Shown piece after piece: positions 9,513 through 16,512 of a DNA stretch of 64,000 bases. The DNA lies in the NCBI RefSeq assembly GCF_036429475.1, contig NZ_CP144125.1, forward strand, positions 2,108,001 to 2,172,000, given 5' to 3'. The DNA is from Halalkalicoccus sp. CGA53. Its GTDB lineage: Archaea; Halobacteriota; Halobacteria; Halobacteriales; Halalkalicoccaceae. Below the pieces are notes generated by a model. That model saw only the letters and a list, made by a program, of their open reading frames with translations. It was not told the DNA's origin and did not search any database. A program made the position numbers and the translations under genes. Position 1 is the first letter of the stretch; each line of letters starts with the position of its first letter.

Positions 9513-10799
9513 ATGTCAGAGACGGTGCTTCTGGTCGGCGGCGGTGGGCGCGAACACGCCATCGCGCGAGCGCTCGCCGACGACGTGACGCTCTACGCCT
9601 GTGCGGGCAACCGGAACCCGGGTATCGCCCGTCTCGCCGACGGGTTCGAGACGCTTGAGGAGACGCATCCGAACGCGGTCGTCACCTACGCCGAGGAGGT
9701 CGGCGCCACGCTCGCGGTGGTCGGACCCGAGGCGCCGCTGGCCGCGGGCGTCGCCGACGCGCTCACGGAGGCGGGCGTCTACGCCTTCGGACCGGGCGCG
9801 GAGGCCGCACGGATCGAGACGGACAAGGCCTACCAGCGGCGGTTCATGCGCGAACACGCGATCCCCGGCTGTCCGGCGTTCGAGACGTTCGAGGAGACGG
9901 AGGAGGCGTGTGCGTACATCGACGGGGCTGAGGGCGACCTCGCGGTGAAACCGGCCGGCCTCACGGGCGGGAAGGGCGTGAAGGTGATCGGCGATCAGGT
10001 GAGCAGGGAGGAGGCGAAGGCCTACCTGCGAGAGAGCGAGTACGACCGCGTCGTCCTCGAGGAGCGACTCGTCGGCGAGGAGTTCACCGTCCAGGCGTTC
10101 GTCGCGAACGGCACGCTCAGGGTCACGCCCGCCGTTCAGGACCACAAGCGTGCCTACGAGGGCGACGAGGGGCCGAACACGGGCGGGATGGGGAGCTACA
10201 GCGACGCCTCGCTCGCGCTCCCGTTCATGACCGACGACGAGCACCGGGAGGCGGTCTCGATCCTCGAGGCGACCGTCGAGGCGCTTTCGGACTACACGGG
10301 CGTGCTCTACGGCCAGTTCATGCTCACCGCCGACGGCGTGAAGGTGATCGAGTACAACGCCCGCTTCGGCGACCCGGAGGCGATGAACGTCCTTCCCGTG
10401 CTGAACACCCCGTTCATACACGTGCTCACCGCCGCCCGCGACGGAAAGGCGCTGCCGAAACTCTCGTTCTCGCCACGGGCGACGGTCTGCAAGTACGCCG
10501 TTCCGGAGGGCTACCCGACCGACCCGGCCGGAGGGACACGGATCGAGGTCGACGAGGAGAGCGTCGGCGAGGCGCTGCTCTTCTACGCGAGCGTCGACGA
10601 GCGCGCGGACGGTATCTACACGACGACCTCGCGGTCGTTCGCGGTCGTCGGCGTCGCGGAGACGATCGCCGAGGCCGAGACCATCGCCGAGGAGGCGCTC
10701 ACGGCGGCCGGCGACGGGGTTCGCGTGCGCCACGACATCGGGACCGAGGCGCTGGTACGGTCCCGGATCGACCACGTGAACGAACTCCGCGGGGAGTGA
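9513..10799 (+). CDS. purD: phosphoribosylamine--glycine ligase PurD
   Basis: Second step of purine synthesis: joins glycine to 5-phosphoribosylamine with ATP. The 428-aa protein starts with the N-domain loop VLLVGGGGREHAIA, has the ATP-grasp core with KPAGLTGGKGV near residue 150 and the family signature RFGDPEAMNVLP (about 289-300). The frame is open upstream, but the ATG after the TATA box gives the exact PurD N-terminus. purA, a later enzyme of the pathway, is at the other end of the window. Confidence 0.97.
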   Translation: MSETVLLVGGGGREHAIARALADDVTLYACAGNRNPGIARLADGFETLEETHPNAVVTYAEEVGATLAVVGPEAPLAAGVADALTEAGVYAFGPGAEAARIETDKAYQRRFMREHAIPGCPAFETFEETEEACAYIDGAEGDLAVKPAGLTGGKGVKVIGDQVSREEAKAYLRESEYDRVVLEERLVGEEFTVQAFVANGTLRVTPAVQDHKRAYEGDEGPNTGGMGSYSDASLALPFMTDDEHREAVSILEATVEALSDYTGVLYGQFMLTADGVKVIEYNARFGDPEAMNVLPVLNTPFIHVLTAARDGKALPKLSFSPRATVCKYAVPEGYPTDPAGGTRIEVDEESVGEALLFYASVDERADGIYTTTSRSFAVVGVAETIAEAETIAEEALTAAGDGVRVRHDIGTEALVRSRIDHVNELRGE

Positions 10800-10851
10800 C
10801 GGCGGCGACTGCAGGGGAAACGGCGAGCGGACTGGACCTTTACGGTCGTCC

Positions 10852-12375
10852 ATGAACGATCACGGGCGCACACGCGAGGAGTCGCCGTGGCTCTCGACGA
10901 CCGACGGACCGCGCTACCCGCCGCTCGACGGTGACCGGACGGTCGACGTCGCGGTGATCGGCGCCGGGATAGCGGGGCTGTCGACGGCGGTTCACCTCGC
11001 CGAAGGGGAGGAGACAGTCGCGGTGATCGAGCGCGATCGGGTGGGCGAGGCGGTGACGGGCCACACCACCGCGAAGGTCACCTCCCAGCACGGCCTGAAG
11101 TACGACCGCCTGCTCGGGACGGTGGGCGAAGGCCGCGCACGCCAGTACGCGACGGCCAATCAGCGGGCGCTAGAGGAAGTCGCCGACCGGAGCGGCGGGT
11201 TCGACGCCGAGTTCGAGCGCGCCCCCGCCTACGTCTACGCCGAGGACTCGGAGGGTCGAGAACGGGTCCGCGACGAGACGTGGGCGGCGAAGCACCTCGG
11301 GCTACCGGCGACGTTCGTCGAGAGCGAGGAGATCGACCTGCCGTACGAGACTGCGGGCGCGGTCCGCTTTACCGACCAGGGTCAGTTCCACCCGCGGAAG
11401 TACGTCCTTGGGCTGGCAGAGAGGGTGAAAGCGGAGGGCGGCGAGGTGTTCGAGGGGACACGGGCGACGGACCTGAGCGTCGGCCACCCCTGCGAGGTCG
11501 AGACCGAGAACGGGACCGTTTCCGCCGACCACGTCGTCTGTGCGACCCACTTCCCGGTCTTCGACCGCGGAGGCTACTTCGCGCGGATGAAGACGAAGCG
11601 CTCGCACGTCCTCGGGGTGCGGGTCGCGGGCGACCCCCCGGATGGGATGTTCTACAACACCGGCGATCCCTACCGATCGATCCGGGTCCACGAGTTCGAC
11701 GGCGAGCCGCTCGTGCTGATCGGCGGGGAGAACCACGAGACGGGCCGGGGCGGTTCGACGAGCGATCGCTACGAACGACTGGAGACGTTCGCCCGCACGC
11801 ACTTCGACGTTGAGGAGGTCGCGTATCGGTGGTCGACACAGGACTACTCCACGTTCGACGGGATCCCCTACATCGGTCGGCTCGGACCCGTCGGGGAGAG
11901 CGTCTACGTCGCCACCGGTTTCGGCGGCTGGGGGATGACCGGCGGGGTCGCGGCCGGGCGGATCGTCTCCGGGCTAATCCTGCGGGGTGAGCACCCCCAG
12001 CGCGAGGTGTTCTCGCCCGCCCGAGTCAACGGCGAGTCGGCGAAGACGCTCGTGACCCACAACGCGGCGGTCGGCGCGCAGTTCACGGCCGACTGGGCAC
12101 GCGCGCTCGTCGCCAGTGGGGAGGCGACGTTGCGACCCGGCGAGGGGACCGTGGTGAAGACCGACGACGGGCCGGTCGGCGTCTCGCGGGACGAATCGGG
12201 CGCGGTGCACGCCGTCTCGGCGGTCTGTCCCCACATGAACTGCGTGCTTCGCTGGAACGACGGCGAGGGGAGCTGGGACTGCCCGTGTCACGGATCGCGG
12301 TTCACCCACGAGGGGAGGGTGCTCGACGGGCCCGCGATCGAGGACCTCCCTCGACGCGAGGCTCGGGAGAAGTGA
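10852..12375 (+). CDS. FAD-dependent oxidoreductase fused to a C-terminal Rieske [2Fe-2S] domain
   Basis: A 507-aa fusion. Residues about 31-390 are a DAO-type FAD oxidoreductase with the dinucleotide fingerprint VIGAGIAGLS (G37, G39, G42) and a C-terminal FAD loop YVATGFGGWGMTGG. Residues about 410-507 are a Rieske domain with C459/H461 and C477/H480 as cluster ligands and C464/C479 placed to form the stabilising disulfide. This domain order is known in bacteria and haloarchaea; the electron partner and substrate are unknown. There is no signal peptide, so it is cytoplasmic. The acyltransferase gene follows within 50 bp. Confidence 0.88.
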   Translation: MNDHGRTREESPWLSTTDGPRYPPLDGDRTVDVAVIGAGIAGLSTAVHLAEGEETVAVIERDRVGEAVTGHTTAKVTSQHGLKYDRLLGTVGEGRARQYATANQRALEEVADRSGGFDAEFERAPAYVYAEDSEGRERVRDETWAAKHLGLPATFVESEEIDLPYETAGAVRFTDQGQFHPRKYVLGLAERVKAEGGEVFEGTRATDLSVGHPCEVETENGTVSADHVVCATHFPVFDRGGYFARMKTKRSHVLGVRVAGDPPDGMFYNTGDPYRSIRVHEFDGEPLVLIGGENHETGRGGSTSDRYERLETFARTHFDVEEVAYRWSTQDYSTFDGIPYIGRLGPVGESVYVATGFGGWGMTGGVAAGRIVSGLILRGEHPQREVFSPARVNGESAKTLVTHNAAVGAQFTADWARALVASGEATLRPGEGTVVKTDDGPVGVSRDESGAVHAVSAVCPHMNCVLRWNDGEGSWDCPCHGSRFTHEGRVLDGPAIEDLPRREAREK

Positions 12376-12422
12376 CGCGGCAACCGTACGGGTTCAAGGG
12401 GTGGGCCGGCCTACGCTGGGAC

Positions 12423-12938
12423 GTGAGCGACGAGACACCGCCCCGCCACGAGCGCGTGACCCGCCACCCGACGGCCGGGAGCGCCAACTCGCTGTGGCAC
12501 TGGCCCGCCGCACGCCACCCCCTCCGCGTCGTTCTCAACTACGTCACCATCGTGCTCGCGCGCCACTCGCCGAGCCTCCGGCTGAAGAACCTCCTGCTCT
12601 CGCGGATCGGCGTCTCGCTCGGCGACGGCGTCTCCTGGGGCCTCGAGTCCACCCCGGACGTCTTCTGGCCGGAGCTGATCACCGTCGGCGACCACGCGAT
12701 CATCGGCTACGACGCGACGATCCTCTGTCACGAGTTCCTCCAGGAGGAGTACCGAACGGGGGAAGTTGAGATCGGCGAGCGGGCGATGATCGGCGCCGGA
12801 GCGGTTGTCCTCCCGGGCGTCCGCGTGGGTGCCGGCGCACAGGTCGCCGCGAACTCGCTCGTCGCGGCGGACGTCCCGGCGGGGGAAACCGTCGCGGGCG
12901 TGCCGGCGGTGCCCGTCGACCGGATCGCTGAGGAGTGA
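12423..12938 (+). CDS. acyltransferase with left-handed beta-helix (hexapeptide) repeats
   Basis: A 171-aa protein of the LacA/Maa/CysE-like O-acetyltransferase superfamily. The C-terminal 100 residues show hexapeptide periodicity: ITVGDHAIIGYDATI, VEIGERAMIGAGAVV, VRVGAGAQVAANSLV, then AGVPAVPV as the end cap. The N-terminal 60 residues contain a short hydrophobic helix (LRVVLNYVTIVLA), so it may sit at the membrane surface. I chose a GTG inside the longer open frame because upstream residues overlap the Rieske gene and are arginine-rich. The acceptor is unknown; a sugar or lipid-linked sugar is likely from the fold. Confidence 0.78.
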   Translation: MSDETPPRHERVTRHPTAGSANSLWHWPAARHPLRVVLNYVTIVLARHSPSLRLKNLLLSRIGVSLGDGVSWGLESTPDVFWPELITVGDHAIIGYDATILCHEFLQEEYRTGEVEIGERAMIGAGAVVLPGVRVGAGAQVAANSLVAADVPAGETVAGVPAVPVDRIAEE

Positions 12939-12961
12939 TAAGACGGTTGTAACTGTTTACT

Positions 12962-12991
12962 GGTGATCGCCCGTCCGGTTCGGCGATCACC
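12962..12991. terminator. perfect stem-loop between convergent genes
   Basis: Arms ggtgatcgcc and ggcgatcacc are exact reverse complements around a 10-nt loop, in the 84-bp gap between the convergent acyltransferase and channel genes. Position and symmetry suggest a bidirectional 3'-end structure; no long T-run follows, so termination is inferred rather than shown. Confidence 0.5.
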
Positions 12992-13022
12992 GGTACGAGA
13001 CTACGACCGTCCTTACGAGAGA

Positions 13023-13811
13023 TCACCCCAGACGACGGCTCGCGCCCTCTTCGAAGACGGTCCTGTTCGGGACGATGAACTCCTCGCCGTCGTTCTCGAT
13101 CCGGGTGACGAACAGTTCGACCTCCTGGACGACGCCCGCGCGGTCGCCGATTCGAACCGTGTCGCCGATCCCGTATGGCTGATTGAGAAAGAGGTAGAGA
13201 CCGGCGGCGCCCGACGCAAGCAGGTCGCGGCAGGCGACCGCCGAGAGGACGACCAGACCGAAGAAGTACGATCCCAGGAATACGAGCAGCGCGGCCGTCG
13301 CGACGCCGATCTGGCCCAGCGCGATCAGCACGGCGACGTAGATGATGCTGTACTTCACGACCGAGCCCAGCAGGCTCACCTCGGGTAGTTTCACGCTCCT
13401 TAGCCGTTCGCTGATCACGACGTCGGCCTTGTCGCCGGCGATCACCCCGATCAGGAGGACGAACACGGCGACGAACAGCTGCGGGACGAGTCGGGTGATC
13501 TCCTGCCAGAACAGCGTCGGTTCGAGCACGCCGACGATGTAGAGCGCGACGAGCACGCCGATACCGTAGACGAACCACGAACTCAGCCGGGCGATCACCT
13601 CGACGGTCGAGCTCCCGAGACCGCTCGCGGTCCGCTCGAACGCCGTCCCCTCGACGGCGTCGTCGACATTGAGCGCGGTGAGCAGCCGCTCGTTCAGCCG
13701 ACCGACGGCGTAGCCGAGGAGCAAGAACGCGACGAGCGTTCCGAGCGCGAGGACGATCGGCTGTCTGACGAACGCGAGCACGTCGGCGACGACCGAGGCG
13801 CCGAGGGCCAT
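13023..13811 (-). CDS. MscS-like mechanosensitive channel family protein
   Basis: A 262-aa membrane protein with about five hydrophobic segments (near residues 18-38, 75-95, 105-128, 150-170 and 175-195). They are followed by a short soluble beta domain containing LNQPYGIGDTVRIGDRAGVVQEV and FIVPNR, the hallmark of the MscS middle domain. The large cytoplasmic vestibule of E. coli MscS is missing, as in compact archaeal members. Likely role: releasing solutes on hypo-osmotic shock. It begins 1 nt after the dacZ stop, so the two are translated from one transcript. Confidence 0.85.
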   Translation of the reverse strand: MALGASVVADVLAFVRQPIVLALGTLVAFLLLGYAVGRLNERLLTALNVDDAVEGTAFERTASGLGSSTVEVIARLSSWFVYGIGVLVALYIVGVLEPTLFWQEITRLVPQLFVAVFVLLIGVIAGDKADVVISERLRSVKLPEVSLLGSVVKYSIIYVAVLIALGQIGVATAALLVFLGSYFFGLVVLSAVACRDLLASGAAGLYLFLNQPYGIGDTVRIGDRAGVVQEVELFVTRIENDGEEFIVPNRTVFEEGASRRLG

Positions 13812-13812
13812 C

Positions 13813-14625
13813 TCAGTACTCCTCCGGGTCGATCTCCAGTACTAACTCCCCGCCTTTGAACCCGCGAACCATCCCATCGGACTCGGAGAGCACGATCGCC
13901 GTCGCGTTCGTGTCCCGCGTGATCGCCCCGGCGGCCATGTGCCGCGCGCCGAGACCCTTCGGGATGTCGACGCCCTCCGCCGCGGGTTCGAGATACCGGT
14001 ACGCGGAGACGATCTTCCCCGAGTCGCTGATGACGAACGCGCCGTCGAGTCTGGAGAACTCCTTCAGCATCACGTTCACGATCGGGTCGCCGACGTGGAC
14101 GTGGGACTTCTCGAACGGGTTGTAGCTTAGCGGTCGCGACTTGTTCATCACGTTGCCCGCGTCGCCGACGACGAACAGCGCACCGACCGGTTTCCCCTTC
14201 TGGCCCTTCTTTCCCAGGTCGATCGCCACCTCGAGAACGTTGCGGATGACCCCTGGATCCGCCCGCGAATGCATGAAGAGGTCGTAGAGCCCCGACCGGA
14301 GCGAGTCGTTCGCGCGGACCCGCGAGACGGTGTCGATGCCGTCGCCGAAGACGCTCACCGCACAGAGCACCTCGTCGCCCTCCTCGATCAGGTCGTTCTC
14401 GACGGCCGCGCCGAGGGCGAACTCGACCCGGTCGCGGACGTTCGTGAACGTGAGCGGGACCTCGACGAACCGATCGGCGCCCAGCGTGTTCTCCTCGCCC
14501 GCGACGATCGTCGTGGCCCCGTCGAACGAGGCGAATCGCTCGTGGAACGACGCTGCCGGGGAGAACAACACGACCGCGTCGACGTCATCAGCGAGACCGG
14601 CGAACAGGTCGGCGACATCACTCAT
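13813..14625 (-). CDS. dacZ: diadenylate cyclase DacZ (c-di-AMP synthase)
   Basis: Condenses two ATP to cyclic di-AMP. The 270-aa protein has an N-terminal pyruvate-kinase-like alpha/beta region (about 1-110) and a C-terminal DAC (DisA_N) domain. That domain has the DGA motif in LDGAFVISDSG and the GARH motif in KGLGARHMAAGAIT; the canonical RHR reads RHM here. The architecture is that of archaeal DacZ rather than bacterial DisA. It is the first gene of an operon with a MscS-like channel, which links nucleotide signalling to osmotic adaptation. Confidence 0.92.
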   Translation of the reverse strand: MSDVADLFAGLADDVDAVVLFSPAASFHERFASFDGATTIVAGEENTLGADRFVEVPLTFTNVRDRVEFALGAAVENDLIEEGDEVLCAVSVFGDGIDTVSRVRANDSLRSGLYDLFMHSRADPGVIRNVLEVAIDLGKKGQKGKPVGALFVVGDAGNVMNKSRPLSYNPFEKSHVHVGDPIVNVMLKEFSRLDGAFVISDSGKIVSAYRYLEPAAEGVDIPKGLGARHMAAGAITRDTNATAIVLSESDGMVRGFKGGELVLEIDPEEY

Positions 14626-14649
14626 TGCCGTATGGAACCCGTCGACGTC

Positions 14650-14657
14650 GAAAAACG
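14650..14657 (-). promoter_or_regulatory. TATA-like box of dacZ
   Basis: On the minus strand the sequence reads cgtttttc, centred about 28 nt upstream of the dacZ ATG. The distance fits a leaderless dacZ-mscS transcript. Confidence 0.4.
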
Positions 14658-15277
14658 TTGTGGCGTGGCCCTGCCGGCCGAGATTCCGGAGGGAGCGCTC
14701 GATGGCGAGGATATCCGTAGCCCTCAGGTAGTATAGTCGTGATTTACGAAGAACTTATCAGAATATAGTGCGCTAGCGTGTGGTTAGGCATACGTTTACG
14801 GTCGGGCGGCCGTCGGGTACGCCAGGAATGGCACAGCTAAGGGACTCAATAATATTATGCTCAGGGTGTGTAGTATCTTTCGTTGGGTGGCCCCGCCAAG
14901 ACATCCAAGACCAGTACCACTGGCGACATCCACGGGGTCGCCCAACCGTTTCCTGTCATCTCGTGACGTCTCGCGATCATCGGCGACGGCGACCGCTCGA
15001 ACCCGATAGGCACGCGGGTCGCTCGTGCATCGGACTGATCTCACGGGGCTGTTCGAGACGGGTGAGACGACGGTTCGCTGTGGCGGTCGGTGACACCTGG
15101 GTCGTACGCGAGCGTTCCCGGCGTCGCTCGCCCGCCTACGGCGTGTCACAACCCCCTCCATCGGTACCCCCTCGGATCGAGCACCGCCCCCGAGACCCGC
15201 CCCCGTATTTATCACACGATTAATCTTATAGGTCTAGCGGTGGTACTCGTGTGATCGCCGGTTTGCCGGCGGATTCC
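14658..15277. other. AT-variable stretch without a supported gene
   Basis: About 620 bp between dacZ and the orphan gvpA. Two long open frames overlap here on opposite strands (14780-15223 and 14796-15215). Both encode arginine/proline-rich proteins unlike haloarchaeal ones and match no family I know. Local AT-rich islands (around 14730-14775, 14850-14880 and 15205-15235) contrast with the surroundings. Together with the tRNA-proximal position this looks like decayed accessory DNA. Confidence 0.5.
15205..15212 (+). promoter_or_regulatory. candidate TATA box upstream of gvpA
   Basis: gtatttat, followed by an AT-rich stretch to about 15230, is the only promoter-like sequence ahead of the gvpA start at 15278. 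A transcript from it would carry a leader of roughly 40 nt. Confidence 0.3.
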
Positions 15278-15567
15278 ATGGGTTCACAGACAGTCAGACA
15301 GCCGAAGACCTCGAACCTACTGGAGGTTCTGGACCGAGTCCTGGATAAGGGGTGCGTGATCGACCTGTGGGTCCGACTCTCCCTGGTCGGTATCGAAGTC
15401 GTGACGCTCGAGGCGCGGATCGTGATCGCGTCGGTCGACACCTTCCTGCACTGCGCCGAAGAGATCACAGAGATCGAACGGTGGGAAGAGGAGTCCGACG
15501 ACCTCGAGGGGCTACGGGAGGTCGAACCGACGCCGGAGTCGTGGGCGAGTCGCTTTTTTTGTCCTAG
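15278..15567 (+). CDS. gvpA: orphan gas vesicle structural protein GvpA, 3' end frameshifted
   Basis: The frame from ATG 15278 encodes the GvpA core: [26 protein letters not shown], then [20 protein letters not shown]. This is nearly the haloarchaeal consensus that builds the gas vesicle wall, with cysteines replacing the usual residues at DKGC and LHCAEE. A C-terminal acidic tail follows. At residue 93 the frame enters a seven-T run (15554-15560) and then has no stop until 16495, running antisense through tRNA-Leu. A -1 shift on the T run reaches TAG at 15565-15567 and gives a 96-aa product. Either a homopolymer indel or real frameshifting is involved. No other gvp gene is in the window, so the protein could not form vesicles from this locus alone. 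Confidence 0.75.
15554..15560 (+). terminator. T7 run at the end of gvpA
   Basis: Seven consecutive T at the place where a GvpA reading frame should end. Archaeal RNA polymerase terminates at such runs, so this is probably the gvpA terminator; it is also the presumed slip or indel site. Confidence 0.4.
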
Positions 15568-15664
15568 CGAAACCGTGAATCGAGCGGATCGCTCGGTGCA
15601 GGGTCCGACTCGATCCGTCCGCTCAATCGCAGGTTTCGTCGACTCGGGTTCTGTTACGCTCGTC

Positions 15665-15688
15665 GCCGTTCACAAGTTGTTTTCGGCC
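15665..15688. repeat. degenerate copy of the tRNA-Leu terminator hairpin
   Basis: cgccgttcacaagttgtt then ttcggc resembles the loop and arms of the hairpin at 15998-16030 (cgccgctcacgagttgtt then cgcggc). One stem is eroded. It lies about 340 bp from the intact copy. Confidence 0.4.
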
Positions 15689-15814
15689 CATCGGTACGCT
15701 CCACCCACCGCTCGGATGACCGAAGGCGATCGAGGATCCCCACGCTCAGAGCTCACGGTTCGTTCGCTCACCGCTCGCGTACCCGAGGGTCTCTCCGCTC
15801 GCGACGAAACGCCT

Positions 15815-15832
15815 GGGACCGATTTGAACCGG
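15815..15832 (-). repeat. partial tRNA-Leu 3'-end copy A
   Basis: gggaccgatttgaaccgg matches the T-arm/acceptor part of the tRNA-Leu gene with one base missing. It is in the same orientation as the functional gene, as expected for an old attachment-site duplication. Confidence 0.5.
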
Positions 15833-15921
15833 AGCAAGACGGTCCGACTCACTCGTTTCGCTCGTTCGTCGGCTGCGTCTTGCAGGGTCAAATCCGGGCC
15901 TGCTCCTTCGCTCACTCCGTT

Positions 15922-15941
15922 CGCGGGACCGGATTTGAACC
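15922..15941 (-). repeat. partial tRNA-Leu 3'-end copy B (20/20 identical)
   Basis: cgcgggaccggatttgaacc is identical to positions 16033-16052 of the functional tRNA-Leu gene, in the same orientation and 111 bp away. A 20-nt exact copy of a tRNA 3' end is the classic trace of site-specific integration (att duplication). Confidence 0.6.
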
Positions 15942-15997
15942 TCGCTCGTTCCGTTCGCGTTCGCTCGCTTCACTCCCTGCTTCGAATCCTCGTCCGA

Positions 15998-16030
15998 TTT
16001 TCGCCGCTCACGAGTTGTTCGCGGCGAAAA
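15998..16030 (-). terminator. perfect 10-bp hairpin directly after tRNA-Leu
   Basis: ttttcgccgc and gcggcgaaaa are exact reverse complements around a 13-nt loop. The structure starts at the base after the tRNA discriminator, so on the minus strand the tRNA is followed at once by TTTT and the stem. It is probably the transcription end or 3'-processing signal of the tRNA. Confidence 0.6.
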
Positions 16031-16114
16031 TGCGCGGGACCGGATTTGAACCGGCGGACTCCTACGAGACAGCGTCCTAAGCGCTGCGCCGTTTCCTGGC
16101 TTGGCTACCCGCGC
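16031..16114 (-). tRNA. tRNA-Leu (anticodon UAG)
   Basis: 84 nt on the minus strand. Acceptor GCGCGGG pairs with CCCGCGC, followed by discriminator A. The D-arm is GCC/GGC, the anticodon stem CAGCG/CGCUG encloses loop CUUAGGA, giving anticodon UAG, and a long class-II variable arm (UCUCGUAGGAGU) and T-arm CCGG-UUCAAAU-CCGG follow. CCA is not encoded and no intron is visible. The 3' end lies next to relic copies of itself, marking it as an integration target. Confidence 0.93.
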
Positions 16115-16163
16115 TCGTTCTCGGGTTCCCCCGAGTCCCGTAAGAACCTGTCGCTGCCCGTCG

Positions 16164-16171
16164 GTTTAAAT
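16164..16171 (+). promoter_or_regulatory. TATA-like box of the TFB-like gene
   Basis: gtttaaat is centred 26-27 nt before the GTG at 16194, predicting a leaderless mRNA. The box is nearly self-complementary and lies about 50 bp upstream of tRNA-Leu on the other strand, so it might also serve that gene. Confidence 0.5.
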
Positions 16172-16193
16172 CGGATGCCGCCCAACCACCGAC

Positions 16194-16502
16194 GTGTACC
16201 GCGCACGGGACCAAGTCGACAACGCCGAGTGGCTCGCCGAACTCCACGAGGCTGCCGAGCGCCTCGGTCTGGACGGGAACACCCGTTCCCGGGCGGAGGA
16301 CCTCTTTCTCTCCTCGGTCCCCGAGAGCGACCGTTCGAAGCGGGCGGTGATCGCGACGAGCCTCTACGCGGCGAGTCTCCTCGCGGGCGACCAGCGCTCA
16401 CAGACCGCTGTCGCGGAGGAGGTCGGCGTCGCTCGCCTGACGATCCAACAGCGGTGGAAAGCACTGCTCCGCGAGGCCGGCTTCGAACCGCCTGACTGGT
16501 GA
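16194..16502 (+). CDS. small TFIIB-like (cyclin-fold) protein
   Basis: A 102-aa protein, [20 protein letters not shown]..., with a single cyclin-like repeat: [25 protein letters not shown] followed by [10 protein letters not shown]. This matches the C-terminal DNA-binding repeat of archaeal TFB, with its terminal helix-turn-helix. The zinc ribbon, B-finger and one cyclin repeat are missing, so it cannot replace TFB and may modulate promoter recognition. GTG start, supported by the TATA box. It ends 10 bp before the convergent coaD gene. Confidence 0.8.
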   Translation: MYRARDQVDNAEWLAELHEAAERLGLDGNTRSRAEDLFLSSVPESDRSKRAVIATSLYAASLLAGDQRSQTAVAEEVGVARLTIQQRWKALLREAGFEPPDW

Positions 16503-16512
16503 TCACTTCCCG

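Larger units (their letters stand above)
15568..16030. other. tRNA-adjacent relic region with partial copies of the tRNA-Leu 3' end
   Basis: About 460 bp with no supported gene. It is made of cgctc/gttcg-rich low-complexity sequence in which pieces of the neighbouring tRNA-Leu 3' half and its terminator hairpin recur. This is the side on which elements integrated into the tRNA 3' end would lie. Confidence 0.55.

Noticed and set aside
14780-15223. Two overlapping open frames on opposite strands of about 140 codons each
   Set aside because: Arginine/proline-rich composition, no acidic bias, no recognisable family, and each is the shadow of the other.
15251-16495. A 414-codon open frame that begins with GvpA and continues through the tRNA-Leu region
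   Set aside because: Only the first 90 or so residues look like a protein. The rest is the antisense of tRNA-Leu and of arginine-rich low-complexity sequence, so the gene is ended at the shifted stop.
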